Origin: Syntrophaceae bacterium UBA6087
Lineage (GTDB): Bacteria; Desulfobacterota; Desulfomonilia; UBA1062
Assembly: GCA_002448235.1 (NCBI GenBank)
Contig: DIXF01000016.1
Location: 81,067-145,066 of the forward strand
Reading direction: 5' to 3'
Length of the DNA: 64,000 nt
Positions 1 through 8,719 of the stretch are shown piece after piece; position 1 is the stretch's first letter; each line of letters opens with the position of its first letter. The translations under genes and the position numbers were made by a program. Under the pieces are notes generated by a model that did no database searches, had not been told where the DNA came from, and saw only the letters and a program-made list of their open reading frames with translations.

Positions 1-389
1 ACGACACAGGCCCCCTTCTTGAAACGTACGAGCTGCATGGCATCGAGTATGTCCATGAATTCTTCCATGGAAAGCCCGGTGAGCAGTGATGTGTCATCCT
101 TTCTCCAAACCGCGCTGCTTTCGGCGAACTCCTTGCACGCATCTCCCCTAAGCCCCATGGAGAGAAGGAGCCTCAGCAGCATTGCGTGGGCTTTGGGGTG
201 GCATCCGAGGACGGTTCTGGCGACTTTGGCCGCACCAAGAGCCTTGAAAGGCATTCTTGCCTTCAGGTATTCCTGGATAGAGCACCGGAAGAGATCGATC
301 GCCTTTTCCGCATCACCGTTTTTCGCCTCCTGCTCCGCCTTTCTCAAGAGATCTTTCGGGTTTTGTTGCGGCTGAACAGCCATTTTCAT
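1..389 (-). CDS. TPR / cyclic-nucleotide-binding domain protein, partial (3' end outside window)
   Basis: An open frame runs off the left edge of the window. It starts at an ATG at 389 preceded by AGGAGG (complement of 396-401) at normal spacing. The 129 visible residues begin with helical, TPR-like sequence (KDLLRKAEQEAKNGDAEKAI, residues 12-31) and continue as paired helices to about residue 90. The last 30 residues (LLTGLSMEEFMDILDAMQ, then a KKGACVV strand) look like the start of a CRP-type cyclic-nucleotide-binding domain. The domain call is pattern recognition from an incomplete protein. The role is unknown; TPR plus cNMP-binding proteins are often signalling adaptors. The downstream part lies beyond the window. 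Confidence 0.65.
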   Translation of the reverse strand, partial: MKMAVQPQQNPKDLLRKAEQEAKNGDAEKAIDLFRCSIQEYLKARMPFKALGAAKVARTVLGCHPKAHAMLLRLLLSMGLRGDACKEFAESSAVWRKDDTSLLTGLSMEEFMDILDAMQLVRFKKGACV

Positions 390-600
390 ACAAGCCTCCT
401 GTCATATCATGAAATAGCTCCTCTTTTCGGAAATGGTGCCGGATGGCTCCGTGGAAGCAGGATCTGATCCGAAAATGGAACACATATGTGCAATCCATTA
501 AAGATAATCACGGACAATGCTTTTTCAAGCCCGGGTATCGTTTGATGGAAGCGGAGCGGCGAGGGCTTGGTGAATGTCTTAACGGGCCGGGCGCAGGAGA

Positions 601-1686
601 CTATAGGCAGTGTTTCTGGAGGAAACGGGCGATATGAGAGCTTGCACATCCGTCACCGAAAGGATTTTCCGAGCCGAATGAAGCGCTGCCCGCCATATCC
701 TGTGCGGCCTGGAATATCATCCCGGGATCGGGAGCGACCAGCGTGTTGGCACCTGCCAGGACGGTCTCGGGCCACTCGGTGGTATCCCTGACCGTGACGC
801 AGGGGCTCTTCAGGAGGAAGGCCTCCTTCTGCACACCTCCGGAATCGGTAATAACACAGCGGGCATCCCTGATCATGGCGAGCATGGAGAGGTAGCTCAC
901 GGGCTCGACTACCTGCAGCCTTTCCCCTATGGACCGGACGGTTTCGGGGTACATGTTCCGTGTCCTGGGATGAACCGGGAAGATGACGGGGACCTGGCGG
1001 GAAATGATCTCGAGCCCTTCCCATATGGCCATGAATCTCCCGCGGTCGTTGGTATTTTCGGCCCTGTGGATCGTTGCCAGGGCAAAGGGCAGGCAGTAAG
1101 GATGCGAGATGTTCTCCTTCGAGAACCTGATGAGTGCGTCATACATCACGTCTCCGGTAAACAGCCCGGTTATTCCTTCGTTTTTCAGCAGTGCGACGGC
1201 GTTCATGGTCGGGCAGAAGTGGTATGAGGCAATATGATCGGTGAGTATGCGGTTGACCTCTTCGGGCATGGTCCTGTCAAAGCTCCGCACCCCTGCCTCC
1301 ACATGGCCGACTTTGATGTTGAGTTTCGCTGCGCTTAAGGCCCCGGCCAGAGTCGAATTGGTATCTCCGTAGACGAGCAGAAGTCCGGGCCTCTCGGCAA
1401 GCAGCACTTCTTCGATGGCTTCCAGCATCCGTGCGGTCTGCCGTGCATGGCTGGAAGATCCTATCTCCAGGTGGTAATCCGGATCATCGAGCTTCAAGGC
1501 ATCGAAATGCACATCCGACATGGCGTAGTCATAATGCTGCCCGGTATGGATGACCTTATACGGTATCCCGAGGTCCTTGAATGCCCGGGCGACGGGGGCG
1601 AGCTTGATGAACTGGGGCCGTGCACCCACTACGTGCATCACAAAAGGCCCCGTGCTCGCTGCATCCGAACGTTTTTTCATGGTCAA
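601..1686 (-). CDS. wecB: UDP-N-acetylglucosamine 2-epimerase (non-hydrolysing, WecB family)
   Basis: This enzyme interconverts UDP-GlcNAc and UDP-ManNAc, or a related UDP-sugar, in the cytoplasm for surface polysaccharide synthesis. Family signatures are present in order: VVGARPQFIKLAPV near the N-terminus, VYGDTNST, GHVEAGVRSFD, MPEEVNRILTDHIA, TIHRAEN and ITDSGGVQKEA. They include the Asp, two Glu and His residues expected at the active site. The length, 361 residues, is normal. Two starts are possible: TTG at 1686 with GGAGG eight bases upstream, or ATG at 1680 with poorer spacing. A WbpI-type specificity (UDP-diacetamido-glucuronate 2-epimerase) cannot be excluded, because WbpB/D/E-like genes lie at 58-61 kb in this window. 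Gene family sure, substrate not. Confidence 0.9.
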   Translation of the reverse strand: MTMKKRSDAASTGPFVMHVVGARPQFIKLAPVARAFKDLGIPYKVIHTGQHYDYAMSDVHFDALKLDDPDYHLEIGSSSHARQTARMLEAIEEVLLAERPGLLLVYGDTNSTLAGALSAAKLNIKVGHVEAGVRSFDRTMPEEVNRILTDHIASYHFCPTMNAVALLKNEGITGLFTGDVMYDALIRFSKENISHPYCLPFALATIHRAENTNDRGRFMAIWEGLEIISRQVPVIFPVHPRTRNMYPETVRSIGERLQVVEPVSYLSMLAMIRDARCVITDSGGVQKEAFLLKSPCVTVRDTTEWPETVLAGANTLVAPDPGMIFQAAQDMAGSASFGSENPFGDGCASSHIARFLQKHCL

Positions 1687-1787
1687 CCGGCTGTCCTCCG
1701 TCCATGATTCATTTTCAGGCCTTCCAGATACTCCAGTACAGCGGGAACAGTCAAATCTTATTTCATGGGAAAGGCTTGCGGCCTGTT

Positions 1788-2987
1788 CTAGAGAGACATG
1801 GACACACTGCAGTCCGGCCAGTACAAGAGGGTTTTGTCCTCGCCGAGTACGAACGCTCTCACGGGTCCGTCCTGGGAAATAACAAAAACCAGGCTGTCCT
1901 CGTATGCCCCTGCAAAGGCCATTGCCGAGTTGTGGCGTGTGCCGAGCCTGGACGGGTCAAGCGTCTCCCCCCCCCCTTCTCCATACCCATCCGGCCCGGT
2001 GATGATCGGGCCTTGCCATGGCGGAGCAGAAAGCATGGCGCCGAAGCAGATAAGGTTGAGCTCTGAGGTAAGGACAACAGCACCGTCTATTGTCCCTAGC
2101 TGGGCAAGGAATTTGATTCTCTCCACGATGGCTTTTCTCATGGCAATGCTGGTCGCTACATCGAGATCGTTCCGGAGAAGCGGCTCCAGCAGGTACTGGA
2201 CGGTCGTTGTTTCATGAAAACTGAAACGGGGGATAAGATACCGCAGGCGCAGGTTTTCAGGAGGCAGCAGGACAAAGATTGAACCATGCCCGCGTGCCGC
2301 TGCTTCCGACAGGATCAGCTCCACTGCGTCCTGGTAAATACGCCAGTAGGAATCGCCGTATTTGGCGTACAAGACATGGTCGCGGACAGAGTTTATCATG
2401 TAGTGGCCGAGAGATTTTACCGTAAAGGGCGAGGGTGTCGCCGGGGTAAATTCTCCGTTCAGGATACGCCCGATCTGATTGTGATGGCGTGCGATGAGGA
2501 GTGATCCTGCATTATTCGCATACAGGGTGAAAAGATCCGGCCGATAGGCGAGCTCTCCATAAACCCACAAGGGGATCTCGTTGAATCGTGACGAGGTGGG
2601 AGAGAAGGTAAATATGCCCCAGATCGTGAGTTCTCCTCCACCGGCCATCAGGCCGACAGCCATGGCGCTTACGCCGGGGTCCAGGGCCGGGGCGAGCTTT
2701 GCTATGGAATCTACGGTCAGTGGCAATGGCGTGGTGAGATGGAGGAGATACTCCGGAGGCCGCTTTACCGTGCTCGATCTTCCCCCGATATCAGGATCCG
2801 CCAAGACGAGAGTGAAGCGTATAGGGCGCCCCTCCTCCCGTTCGAGGCTTGCGAGAAAAGCGATCTCAACGGCCTTCTTTATCTGGCTGAAGGGAGGAAG
2901 AGGGGTGTGGATTTTCTCCTGGAGCGGGTGAGCCTGATCCAAGGACCATGTTTCGATGATCTTCTTAATAATATGATCCTCAAACAT
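1788..2987 (-). CDS. DAC-domain protein, probable diadenylate cyclase with N-terminal sensor domain
   Basis: The 399-residue protein ends in a domain with the two DAC signature motifs: DGA at residues 301-303 followed by hydrophobic strands, and RHNSA at 351-355 followed by AYEDSLVFVISQDG. In DAC proteins (DisA, CdaA) DGA and RHR-type motifs bind the two ATP molecules that are joined into c-di-AMP. Residues 1-290 have no family I can name firmly; the layout resembles the proposed DACNV sensor-plus-DAC proteins of Gram-negative bacteria. The RH motif has Asn-Ser where RHR-(T/A)-A is usual. A 100-base gap separates it from wecB downstream on the same strand. The Shine-Dalgarno ahead of the ATG at 2987 is weak. 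Function is inferred from motifs only. Confidence 0.7.
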   Translation of the reverse strand: MFEDHIIKKIIETWSLDQAHPLQEKIHTPLPPFSQIKKAVEIAFLASLEREEGRPIRFTLVLADPDIGGRSSTVKRPPEYLLHLTTPLPLTVDSIAKLAPALDPGVSAMAVGLMAGGGELTIWGIFTFSPTSSRFNEIPLWVYGELAYRPDLFTLYANNAGSLLIARHHNQIGRILNGEFTPATPSPFTVKSLGHYMINSVRDHVLYAKYGDSYWRIYQDAVELILSEAAARGHGSIFVLLPPENLRLRYLIPRFSFHETTTVQYLLEPLLRNDLDVATSIAMRKAIVERIKFLAQLGTIDGAVVLTSELNLICFGAMLSAPPWQGPIITGPDGYGEGGGETLDPSRLGTRHNSAMAFAGAYEDSLVFVISQDGPVRAFVLGEDKTLLYWPDCSVSMSL

Positions 2988-3259
2988 TATTCATATAGTA
3001 TATCGATAAACCGGGATATCTCAACGACGTAGGGACAGCTTTGTGCATCAATATGCATCCTTTAGCTCCCCACGCTCATCCAAATAGTACAACAGGCTAA
3101 TCTATTTGCATCCATGGCCTGTCAGACGTGTCCTTTTCGGCAGTGCACGGTAAAACAACCGGTCGTAGGCCTTTGACCTTATTTACCGGTGGTGTCGTTA
3201 TACAAAGTCTTTCTTCGGGGAGGTCTTTTGTTAAAACAGCAAGGGGAAGAGTTATAGTC

Positions 3260-5191
3260 ATGCAGAAGAAAGAACATCATGTGCACGATGAAACGGTAGG
3301 GAAAAGACCGGATTCCGAGACGATCGAGATCTTCGATAAACTGGATATGGGGGTTATACGTATCGATAATTTTTCCCGTCCGACCTATTCCAACCCCCGT
3401 TCGGAAGAGATACTCAGGATGTCTCCGGAAGAATATGCAGGCAGACCCATCTGGGACGCTTTCCCTGCCCCGCTCGCCAGGCAGCTTGCCAAAGAGCTCG
3501 ACCGTGCCCGCAAGAGTGATGCAGCCGTAAGCTTCGATTCTTATTACGCCGATCCCCAGCCCATCTGGCTTCGTTTCCGATGTCTGCCCGCCGGGGAAGG
3601 GGTCACAATTTTCTTTGAAGACATTACCGAGATCAAGAATGCCGAGGAATCTTTACGGAAGGCGAACGATGACCTCGAGCGGCGGGTTCAGGAGCGGACA
3701 AAAAATTTGCGGCAGACGAACAGGAGGATGGAGGAACAGAAAGAACTCCTGCTCACGATTATCGACAACATCCCTGTGATGTTGACCTTCTACGATCCGG
3801 CCGGGACAGTCAGGCTCGTAAACAGGGAGTTTGAGCGGCTTGGCGGATGGTCCCTGGAAGAAGCCCGAAGCATGAACCTCGTAGCGGCGATATTCCCCGA
3901 TCCCATTTACCGCAAGGTGGTATGGGAAAACATGATGAATGCAAGACCGGGCTGGAAAGACCTCGAGATGACCACGCGCTCAGGGAAGTTCATGCATAGC
4001 TCATGGGCAAATGTCCGCCTTTCCGACGGCTCGCTGATCGGGATCGGCATCGATATCAGCGCACGCAAAAAGATGGAGCAGGACCTGCTCCGGCTTGCCA
4101 GCGCCATCGAACAGGCCGATGAGGGGATCATGATCCTCAACCAGCAGTGGGAAATCGAGTATGTAAACCCCGCTTACGAGAAAATCAGCGGATTCCCCAA
4201 AGATGAGCTCATAAACAAACCGGTGTATTTCCTGGAAAGCTTTTTTATCGACAACACCTATCAGGAAATCATCCGCAGGGTGAAGAAAGAAGGAAAGGCC
4301 TGGAGCGGCCATCAGAAAAGAAAGAAGGCCTCAGGCGAGCTCATCGAGGTGAATCTCACCGTATCGCCCGTATTCGGCCCGCAGAACGAAATCATCAATT
4401 ATGTATTTCTGGCAAAGGATATTACCGAGGAGCTCCGGTTCCAGCAGCAGCTTCTCCAGGTGCAGAAGATGGAGGCCATCGGCAATCTGGCGGGAGGAAT
4501 CGCCCATAACCTGAAAAATGCCTTTACCCCCATACTGATCGACACCGAATTACTCATCGAAGACCTGGGAAAAGACAACCCGTCCTATCCTGTCCTGGAG
4601 GAGATGCTCAAGGCCACCCGTCAGGGCATAGATCTGGTAAGGCATCTCCTGACGTTCAGCCGCCGGACTCCCCAGAGGAAGAAACCCATTGATACCGTTC
4701 CCATCGTGCGGGAAGTCATGAACTTCCTCAGAGCCTCTCTGCCCAGTACCATCGAGATCCGTTCCCGGATCGGCCTGGATGAGGCAATGACCCTTGCGGA
4801 TGCAACGCAGATCAAGCAGGTTCTGATCAATCTTGGCAGCAATGCCGGGCATTCCATGGAAAAGCAGGGAGGGGTCCTTGAGGTGGAGCTTGAGTCTGAA
4901 ACCCTGGATGTACAGTCAGCGTTACGAGTGTCGCCCGATCTTGACGCCGACTCCTATATCCGGATCAGGGTGCGGGATACGGGGCACGGCATCGATGGAG
5001 CTGCTATAGAGCATGTCTTCGAGCCTTTTTTCAGTACGAGAGGTGATGGAGAAGGGACCGGCCTGAGCTTGTCGGTCGTACACGGGATCATAAAAGACCA
5101 TCAGGGCTCCGTTGCCGTCGAGAGTTCGCCGGGGGAAGGAACGACCTTCACCGTGTTTCTGCCGAAACTGAAGGAGGGCTCCGGAGATTAG
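3260..5191 (+). CDS. PAS-domain sensor histidine kinase, orphan
   Basis: A cytoplasmic hybrid of PAS sensors and a histidine kinase; no membrane segment is visible. The frame extends upstream to 3128, but the ATG at 3260 after AAGGGGAAGAG is the better start, giving 643 residues. A PAS domain near residues 20-130 is followed by a coiled coil (NDDLERRVQERTKNL), then two more PAS domains. The HisKA box is GGIAHNLKNAF with the phospho-accepting His at about residue 416. The ATPase domain shows an N box (QVLINLGSNAGHSM), G1 (DTGHGID), an F box (FEPFFSTR) and G2 (GEGTGLSLSVV). Asn instead of an acidic residue follows the His, a variant seen in some kinases. No response regulator is nearby, so the partner and signal are unknown. 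Confidence 0.88.
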   Translation: MQKKEHHVHDETVGKRPDSETIEIFDKLDMGVIRIDNFSRPTYSNPRSEEILRMSPEEYAGRPIWDAFPAPLARQLAKELDRARKSDAAVSFDSYYADPQPIWLRFRCLPAGEGVTIFFEDITEIKNAEESLRKANDDLERRVQERTKNLRQTNRRMEEQKELLLTIIDNIPVMLTFYDPAGTVRLVNREFERLGGWSLEEARSMNLVAAIFPDPIYRKVVWENMMNARPGWKDLEMTTRSGKFMHSSWANVRLSDGSLIGIGIDISARKKMEQDLLRLASAIEQADEGIMILNQQWEIEYVNPAYEKISGFPKDELINKPVYFLESFFIDNTYQEIIRRVKKEGKAWSGHQKRKKASGELIEVNLTVSPVFGPQNEIINYVFLAKDITEELRFQQQLLQVQKMEAIGNLAGGIAHNLKNAFTPILIDTELLIEDLGKDNPSYPVLEEMLKATRQGIDLVRHLLTFSRRTPQRKKPIDTVPIVREVMNFLRASLPSTIEIRSRIGLDEAMTLADATQIKQVLINLGSNAGHSMEKQGGVLEVELESETLDVQSALRVSPDLDADSYIRIRVRDTGHGIDGAAIEHVFEPFFSTRGDGEGTGLSLSVVHGIIKDHQGSVAVESSPGEGTTFTVFLPKLKEGSGD

Positions 5192-5210
5192 GAAAAGATC
5201 AGGAGCCGGC

Positions 5211-5243
5211 TGCGGCCGGAATCAATGCCGGTCCGGCTTTAGA
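5211..5243 (+). terminator. possible terminator of the histidine kinase gene
   Basis: Downstream of the kinase stop codon, AGCCGG and CCGGCT form an outer stem with CCGG/CCGG inside, followed by a short T run. It sits between convergent genes. The stem has an internal loop and the T tract is short, so this is tentative. Confidence 0.35.
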
Positions 5244-5757
5244 GCTTCATCACGACGCATTCTTTTTGAAGCCTGCTGCTGAGTGTGCCGCAGTACCGTT
5301 CAGCCACTTCACGGGTATGGAAGCTCCCCCATCGAACGATGTACCACCGGCTGCTTTCTTCGACCACGCACTTCAGGTGTGACTTGCCTTCAAGCTCTGC
5401 TGCGTACTGCTTTGCCGCCTCATGGGATTTGAATGAAGCGATCTGCACGCTGTAACTCTCGCCCGAAGGAGAATGATTTTTATCCTGAAGCAGGAGGATG
5501 TCCCAGTAGGAGTACTCGAAGCTGCCCGTTGAACTTTTCTGAGGTACTTCCTTTTCGCCCGTGACCGCAGCTTTATCCTGGTTTTTTGCTACGAGCTTGT
5601 TCAGCTTGGTTTCCAGGGGATCATAGGAGTACTCGGGCCGGGCACTGATCGTGGAGAAGAGAACGCTTGCCCCGGCAAGGATTCCCAGAGACAGGAAGAG
5701 CAAGGCGATGTTTTTAGGAAGCGATTGTTTATTCGTGTTTTTTCGTTTCCTCGCCAT
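5239..5757 (-). CDS. SPOR-domain membrane protein
   Basis: A 172-residue bitopic protein. A basic N-terminus (MARKRKNTNKQ) precedes one membrane helix (IALLFLSLGILAGASVLF, about residues 18-35), then a variable linker. A C-terminal SPOR domain covers about residues 100-172 (YSVQIASFKSHEAAKQYAAEL ... WYIVRWGSF). SPOR domains bind denuded glycan strands of septal peptidoglycan, so a periplasmic role at the division site is likely. The ATG at 5757 is preferred over an in-frame GTG at 5763. The gene directly follows argS and is probably cotranscribed with it, an arrangement seen in other deltaproteobacteria. No catalytic domain is present. Confidence 0.82.
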   Translation of the reverse strand: MARKRKNTNKQSLPKNIALLFLSLGILAGASVLFSTISARPEYSYDPLETKLNKLVAKNQDKAAVTGEKEVPQKSSTGSFEYSYWDILLLQDKNHSPSGESYSVQIASFKSHEAAKQYAAELEGKSHLKCVVEESSRWYIVRWGSFHTREVAERYCGTLSSRLQKECVVMKL

Positions 5758-5763
5758 GCCCAC

Positions 5764-7425
5764 CTACATACTCTCCGGGGCATCAATGCCCATGAGGCTC
5801 AGTGCATTCGCCAGTACCTGCCTCACCGAAGCGATGAGGATCAGCCGTGCCGCAGTCAGCTTTATATCGTCCGATATCACGCGGTTCCTATTATAGAACC
5901 GATGAAAAGCAGTTGCAAGCTCAAGGAGATAAAAAGATATGCGGTGCGGCTCCAAATCCGCTGCACAGGATACGACTACATCCGGATACGTGGCGATGGT
6001 CTTGATGAGTTCGAGATCGTCGCCCGTGGTGAGCATGCCTTCCTCAAGCCGTGCGATATCGGGCGTAAGGCCCTGTGACGCCGCGTTCTTGAGAATGGAA
6101 CATATCCTGGCATGGGCGTATTGGATGTAGTACACGGGGTTCTCTTCGCTCTTCTTCTTTGCGAGATCCAGGTCGAACACCAGCTGGGCGTCGCTTTTTC
6201 GCATCATGAAGAAATACCTGCACACATCCTTGCCCACCTCGTCGATAATCTCCTTTAAGGTGACGAACTCTCCGGACCTGGTGGACATTGATACGGGCTG
6301 GCCTTCCCTGACAAGAGAGACGAGCTGGATCAGAAGTGCATGGAAATTGTCGCTTTTCGCACCCAGGCCTTCGATTGCGGCTTTCATCCTCGGGACATAC
6401 CCGTGATGGTCGGCTCCCCAGATGTCGATTATCTTGCCGAAGCCTCTGTCGAGCTTGTCTTTATGATAGGCGATATCCGGAGCAAAGTAGGTGAGCGAGC
6501 CGTCCTGCTTCCGCAAAACCCGGTCTTTCTCATCGCCGTACCGGGTGGTCCTGAACCACAGAGCGCCGTCCGCCTCGTAGCTCAGATCTTCTTTCCGGAG
6601 AAAGGACATCGTATTTTCGACCTTGTGATCACGGTACAGAGTCGATTCGCTGAACCAGTTGTCGAAATGGACATTGAACAGAGCGAGGTCTTCCTTGATG
6701 CCGCCCAGGATATCCGTGGACGCGAACTCTCTGCAGAGGGCTATCGCCTCCATCTCGCCCATGTCCAGGATACCGTTCCCGTGGATCGACCGAAGCTTTG
6801 CCGCGATGTCTCTGATATAGTCGCCCTGGTAGCCGTTGTCCGGGAAGGGGTCCCCTTGGCCGAGGAGCTCCCGGTACCTGCAGAGCACCGAGAGGCCGAG
6901 TATGTTCATCTGGTTTCCCACATCGTTGATGTAGTATTCCGCTTCGACATCAAACCCTGCCGCCTTCATGATCCTGGCGAGGGTGTCGCCTACAGCGGCG
7001 CCCCTGCCGTGCCCTACGTGGAGGGGACCTGTAGGGTTGGCGCTCACGAATTCCACCTGCACCTTTTCGCCTTTTCCGAAATCGCTGAACCCGTAACGTC
7101 CCTTGAGTTCGAAAACCGTATCCAGCACGCGCACCCACATGAGCGGGGATACAGAGAAATTGATGAACCCGGGGCCGGCGATCTCGACCTTATCGAAGGT
7201 TTCGGTCAGGCGCTCCATGCGCTCCTTGATAAGCCCGGCGATTTCCCGGGGCGGCCTTTTGGCCCTGGACGCCATCACCATGGCGATATTCGAGGCAAAA
7301 TCTCCGAACTCCTTATTGGCAGGGGTGCTGAGCGTTATCGTACTGAGATCGCAGGAGGGAATGGCCTCTTCGTTCATCAGGGATGCAAGCGTTTCCTTAA
7401 GCAGGGATTCTATCTGTTCTTTCAC
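5764..7425 (-). CDS. argS: arginyl-tRNA synthetase
   Basis: Class I aminoacyl-tRNA synthetase that charges tRNA-Arg in the cytoplasm. The 553-residue length is normal. It has the N-terminal Add-1 domain (residues 1-90, with NKEFGDFASNIAM), the HIGH-type motif in NPTGPLHVGHGRGAAVGD (HVGH at about 136-139) and YYINDVGNQM. The region replacing KMSKS reads SMSTRSGEFVTL. A C-terminal DALR anticodon-binding domain ends in VLANALSLMGID. The SPOR gene follows without a gap. The divergent hrcA promoter region lies upstream. Confidence 0.97.
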   Translation of the reverse strand: MKEQIESLLKETLASLMNEEAIPSCDLSTITLSTPANKEFGDFASNIAMVMASRAKRPPREIAGLIKERMERLTETFDKVEIAGPGFINFSVSPLMWVRVLDTVFELKGRYGFSDFGKGEKVQVEFVSANPTGPLHVGHGRGAAVGDTLARIMKAAGFDVEAEYYINDVGNQMNILGLSVLCRYRELLGQGDPFPDNGYQGDYIRDIAAKLRSIHGNGILDMGEMEAIALCREFASTDILGGIKEDLALFNVHFDNWFSESTLYRDHKVENTMSFLRKEDLSYEADGALWFRTTRYGDEKDRVLRKQDGSLTYFAPDIAYHKDKLDRGFGKIIDIWGADHHGYVPRMKAAIEGLGAKSDNFHALLIQLVSLVREGQPVSMSTRSGEFVTLKEIIDEVGKDVCRYFFMMRKSDAQLVFDLDLAKKKSEENPVYYIQYAHARICSILKNAASQGLTPDIARLEEGMLTTGDDLELIKTIATYPDVVVSCAADLEPHRISFYLLELATAFHRFYNRNRVISDDIKLTAARLILIASVRQVLANALSLMGIDAPESM

Positions 7426-7615
7426 AATGGTCCTCGTGTACAGCCTTCTTCAAAGATTGTATGCTCATTTATCGGGCTGCCTCATGTAAACATCAAATCC
7501 CCGGTCTTTGTCCAGTGTTTTTGATAAGAAAAACCCGATATGAGCATTTTTCACAGAGGACCGTCCGAAGGCTTTCCCCCCGGCAGTGCGGCAGTCAGAG
7601 TAAACTGTTTGTATA

Positions 7616-7644
7616 TTGACATCAAATATCAGAGCCTCTATAAA
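7616..7644 (+). promoter_or_regulatory. sigma-70 promoter of the hrcA-grpE-dnaK operon
   Basis: TTGACA at 7616-7621 and TATAAA at 7639-7644 are separated by exactly 17 bases, a near-consensus housekeeping promoter. The predicted start, near 7651, falls at the first base of the CIRCE element, so bound HrcA would block initiation directly. Confidence 0.75.
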
Positions 7645-7650
7645 CTATTG

Positions 7651-7677
7651 TTAGCAGTTAAGGTAAGCGAGTGCTAA
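7651..7677 (+). promoter_or_regulatory. CIRCE operator for HrcA
   Basis: TTAGCAGTT, nine bases, then GAGTGCTAA. The right arm matches the CIRCE consensus (TTAGCACTC-N9-GAGTGCTAA) fully; the left arm differs in two of its last three bases. It lies between the -10 box and the hrcA start codon at 7684, so it is in the transcript leader. HrcA encoded next door is the expected repressor. Confidence 0.88.
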
Positions 7678-7683
7678 AAATTG

Positions 7684-8718
7684 ATGACGTACCACTTGAG
7701 CGAACGAGATAAAAGCATCCTGGGTGCGATCATTCAGGAGTACGTGTCCACCGGCGAGCCGGTAGGGTCGAGGATTGTATCCCGGAAATACATGCTCGCC
7801 ATTTCTCCTGCAACGGTCCGCAATGTGATGGCCGATCTGGAAGAGATCGGGCTTTTGTATCAGCCGCATATATCCGCGGGAAGGATCCCCACACCGGAAG
7901 GTTTCCGCTACTATTTGAGCGAGATCATGGAGACCAAGGCTTTGCCCCGGGGGGAGAAGAACATGATCTCCCGTCACATGGCCCGTGCCATGGGTGATGT
8001 GAAGGAAACTCTCCGGGAGGCGTCATGCCTGCTTTCCCAGATATCCAGGAACGCTTCGATCCTTATCCTGCCGAAACTGGAAACGTTTCTGTTCAAGCGC
8101 ATAGACTTCGTCAGGCTCGATGAAGCCAGGATCCTGGTGATTCTGGTGAGCAGGGCAGGGATGGTCTACAATCATATCGTGTATGGAGAAGATGTATCCC
8201 AGGATCTCCTGGTAAAGTATGCAAACTACCTCAACGAGACATACGCAGACCTCACTATTCATGAAATGAGGGATGCGCTCGTGAGAGAGATGTCGAGCGA
8301 AAAGGCAAAGTTCGATTCGCTGGTAAAACAGGCCATCAGTCTCGGGATGACAGCCCTGAAAAAGGTTGAAGGCGCTCCGGATATTTATATTCAAGGCAAA
8401 CAGAGCGTTTTCAACAGCCCTGAAATGGCAAATCTCGAAAGGTTCAGAGATATCGTCAATGCCTTTGAAGATAAGGGTCAGATCGTACGCATTCTCAACA
8501 GGGTTCTCGAGAATCCCGGAGTAAAGGTCCTGCTGGGAGAGGATATGGAGCATCTGGGCATGGACGATTTCAGCCTCGTTGCCAGCGGGTACTGCCGCAA
8601 CGATGTCCCCGTGGGATCGTTGGGCGTAATCGGTCCGATCAGGATGGATTACTCACGGGTCATACCGCTTGTGGGATACATGGCCAATATCTTGAGCGAT
8701 CTACTGGAGGATGTGTAG
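7684..8718 (+). CDS. hrcA: heat-inducible transcription repressor HrcA
   Basis: Repressor of class I heat-shock genes; it binds CIRCE and is kept active by GroEL in well-studied bacteria. The 344-residue protein starts at the ATG at 7684, next to a TTG at 7681. The N-terminal winged helix is typical (LSERDKSILGAIIQEYVSTG, then SRKYMLAISPATVRNVMADL and a GLLYQPHISAGRIPT segment). The C-terminal domain ends in LVGYMANILSDLLEDV, as usual for the family. It is the first gene of hrcA-grpE-dnaK and so autoregulated through the adjacent CIRCE. No strong Shine-Dalgarno is present; the GAGTG of the operator is the nearest candidate. grpE follows after one base. Confidence 0.96.
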   Translation: MTYHLSERDKSILGAIIQEYVSTGEPVGSRIVSRKYMLAISPATVRNVMADLEEIGLLYQPHISAGRIPTPEGFRYYLSEIMETKALPRGEKNMISRHMARAMGDVKETLREASCLLSQISRNASILILPKLETFLFKRIDFVRLDEARILVILVSRAGMVYNHIVYGEDVSQDLLVKYANYLNETYADLTIHEMRDALVREMSSEKAKFDSLVKQAISLGMTALKKVEGAPDIYIQGKQSVFNSPEMANLERFRDIVNAFEDKGQIVRILNRVLENPGVKVLLGEDMEHLGMDDFSLVASGYCRNDVPVGSLGVIGPIRMDYSRVIPLVGYMANILSDLLEDV

Positions 8719-8719
8719 G

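Noticed and set aside
19..375. Plus-strand open frame over the left edge
   Set aside because: The opposite strand has a better gene with AGGAGG, coherent domains and an open end at the edge.
443..637. Short frames on both strands between the first gene and wecB
   Set aside because: No recognisable protein and no convincing Shine-Dalgarno; part overlaps the 3' end of wecB.
6340..7524. A 394-residue frame on the plus strand opposite argS
   Set aside because: It lies wholly antisense to the well-supported argS; the length is a by-product of GC-rich third positions.
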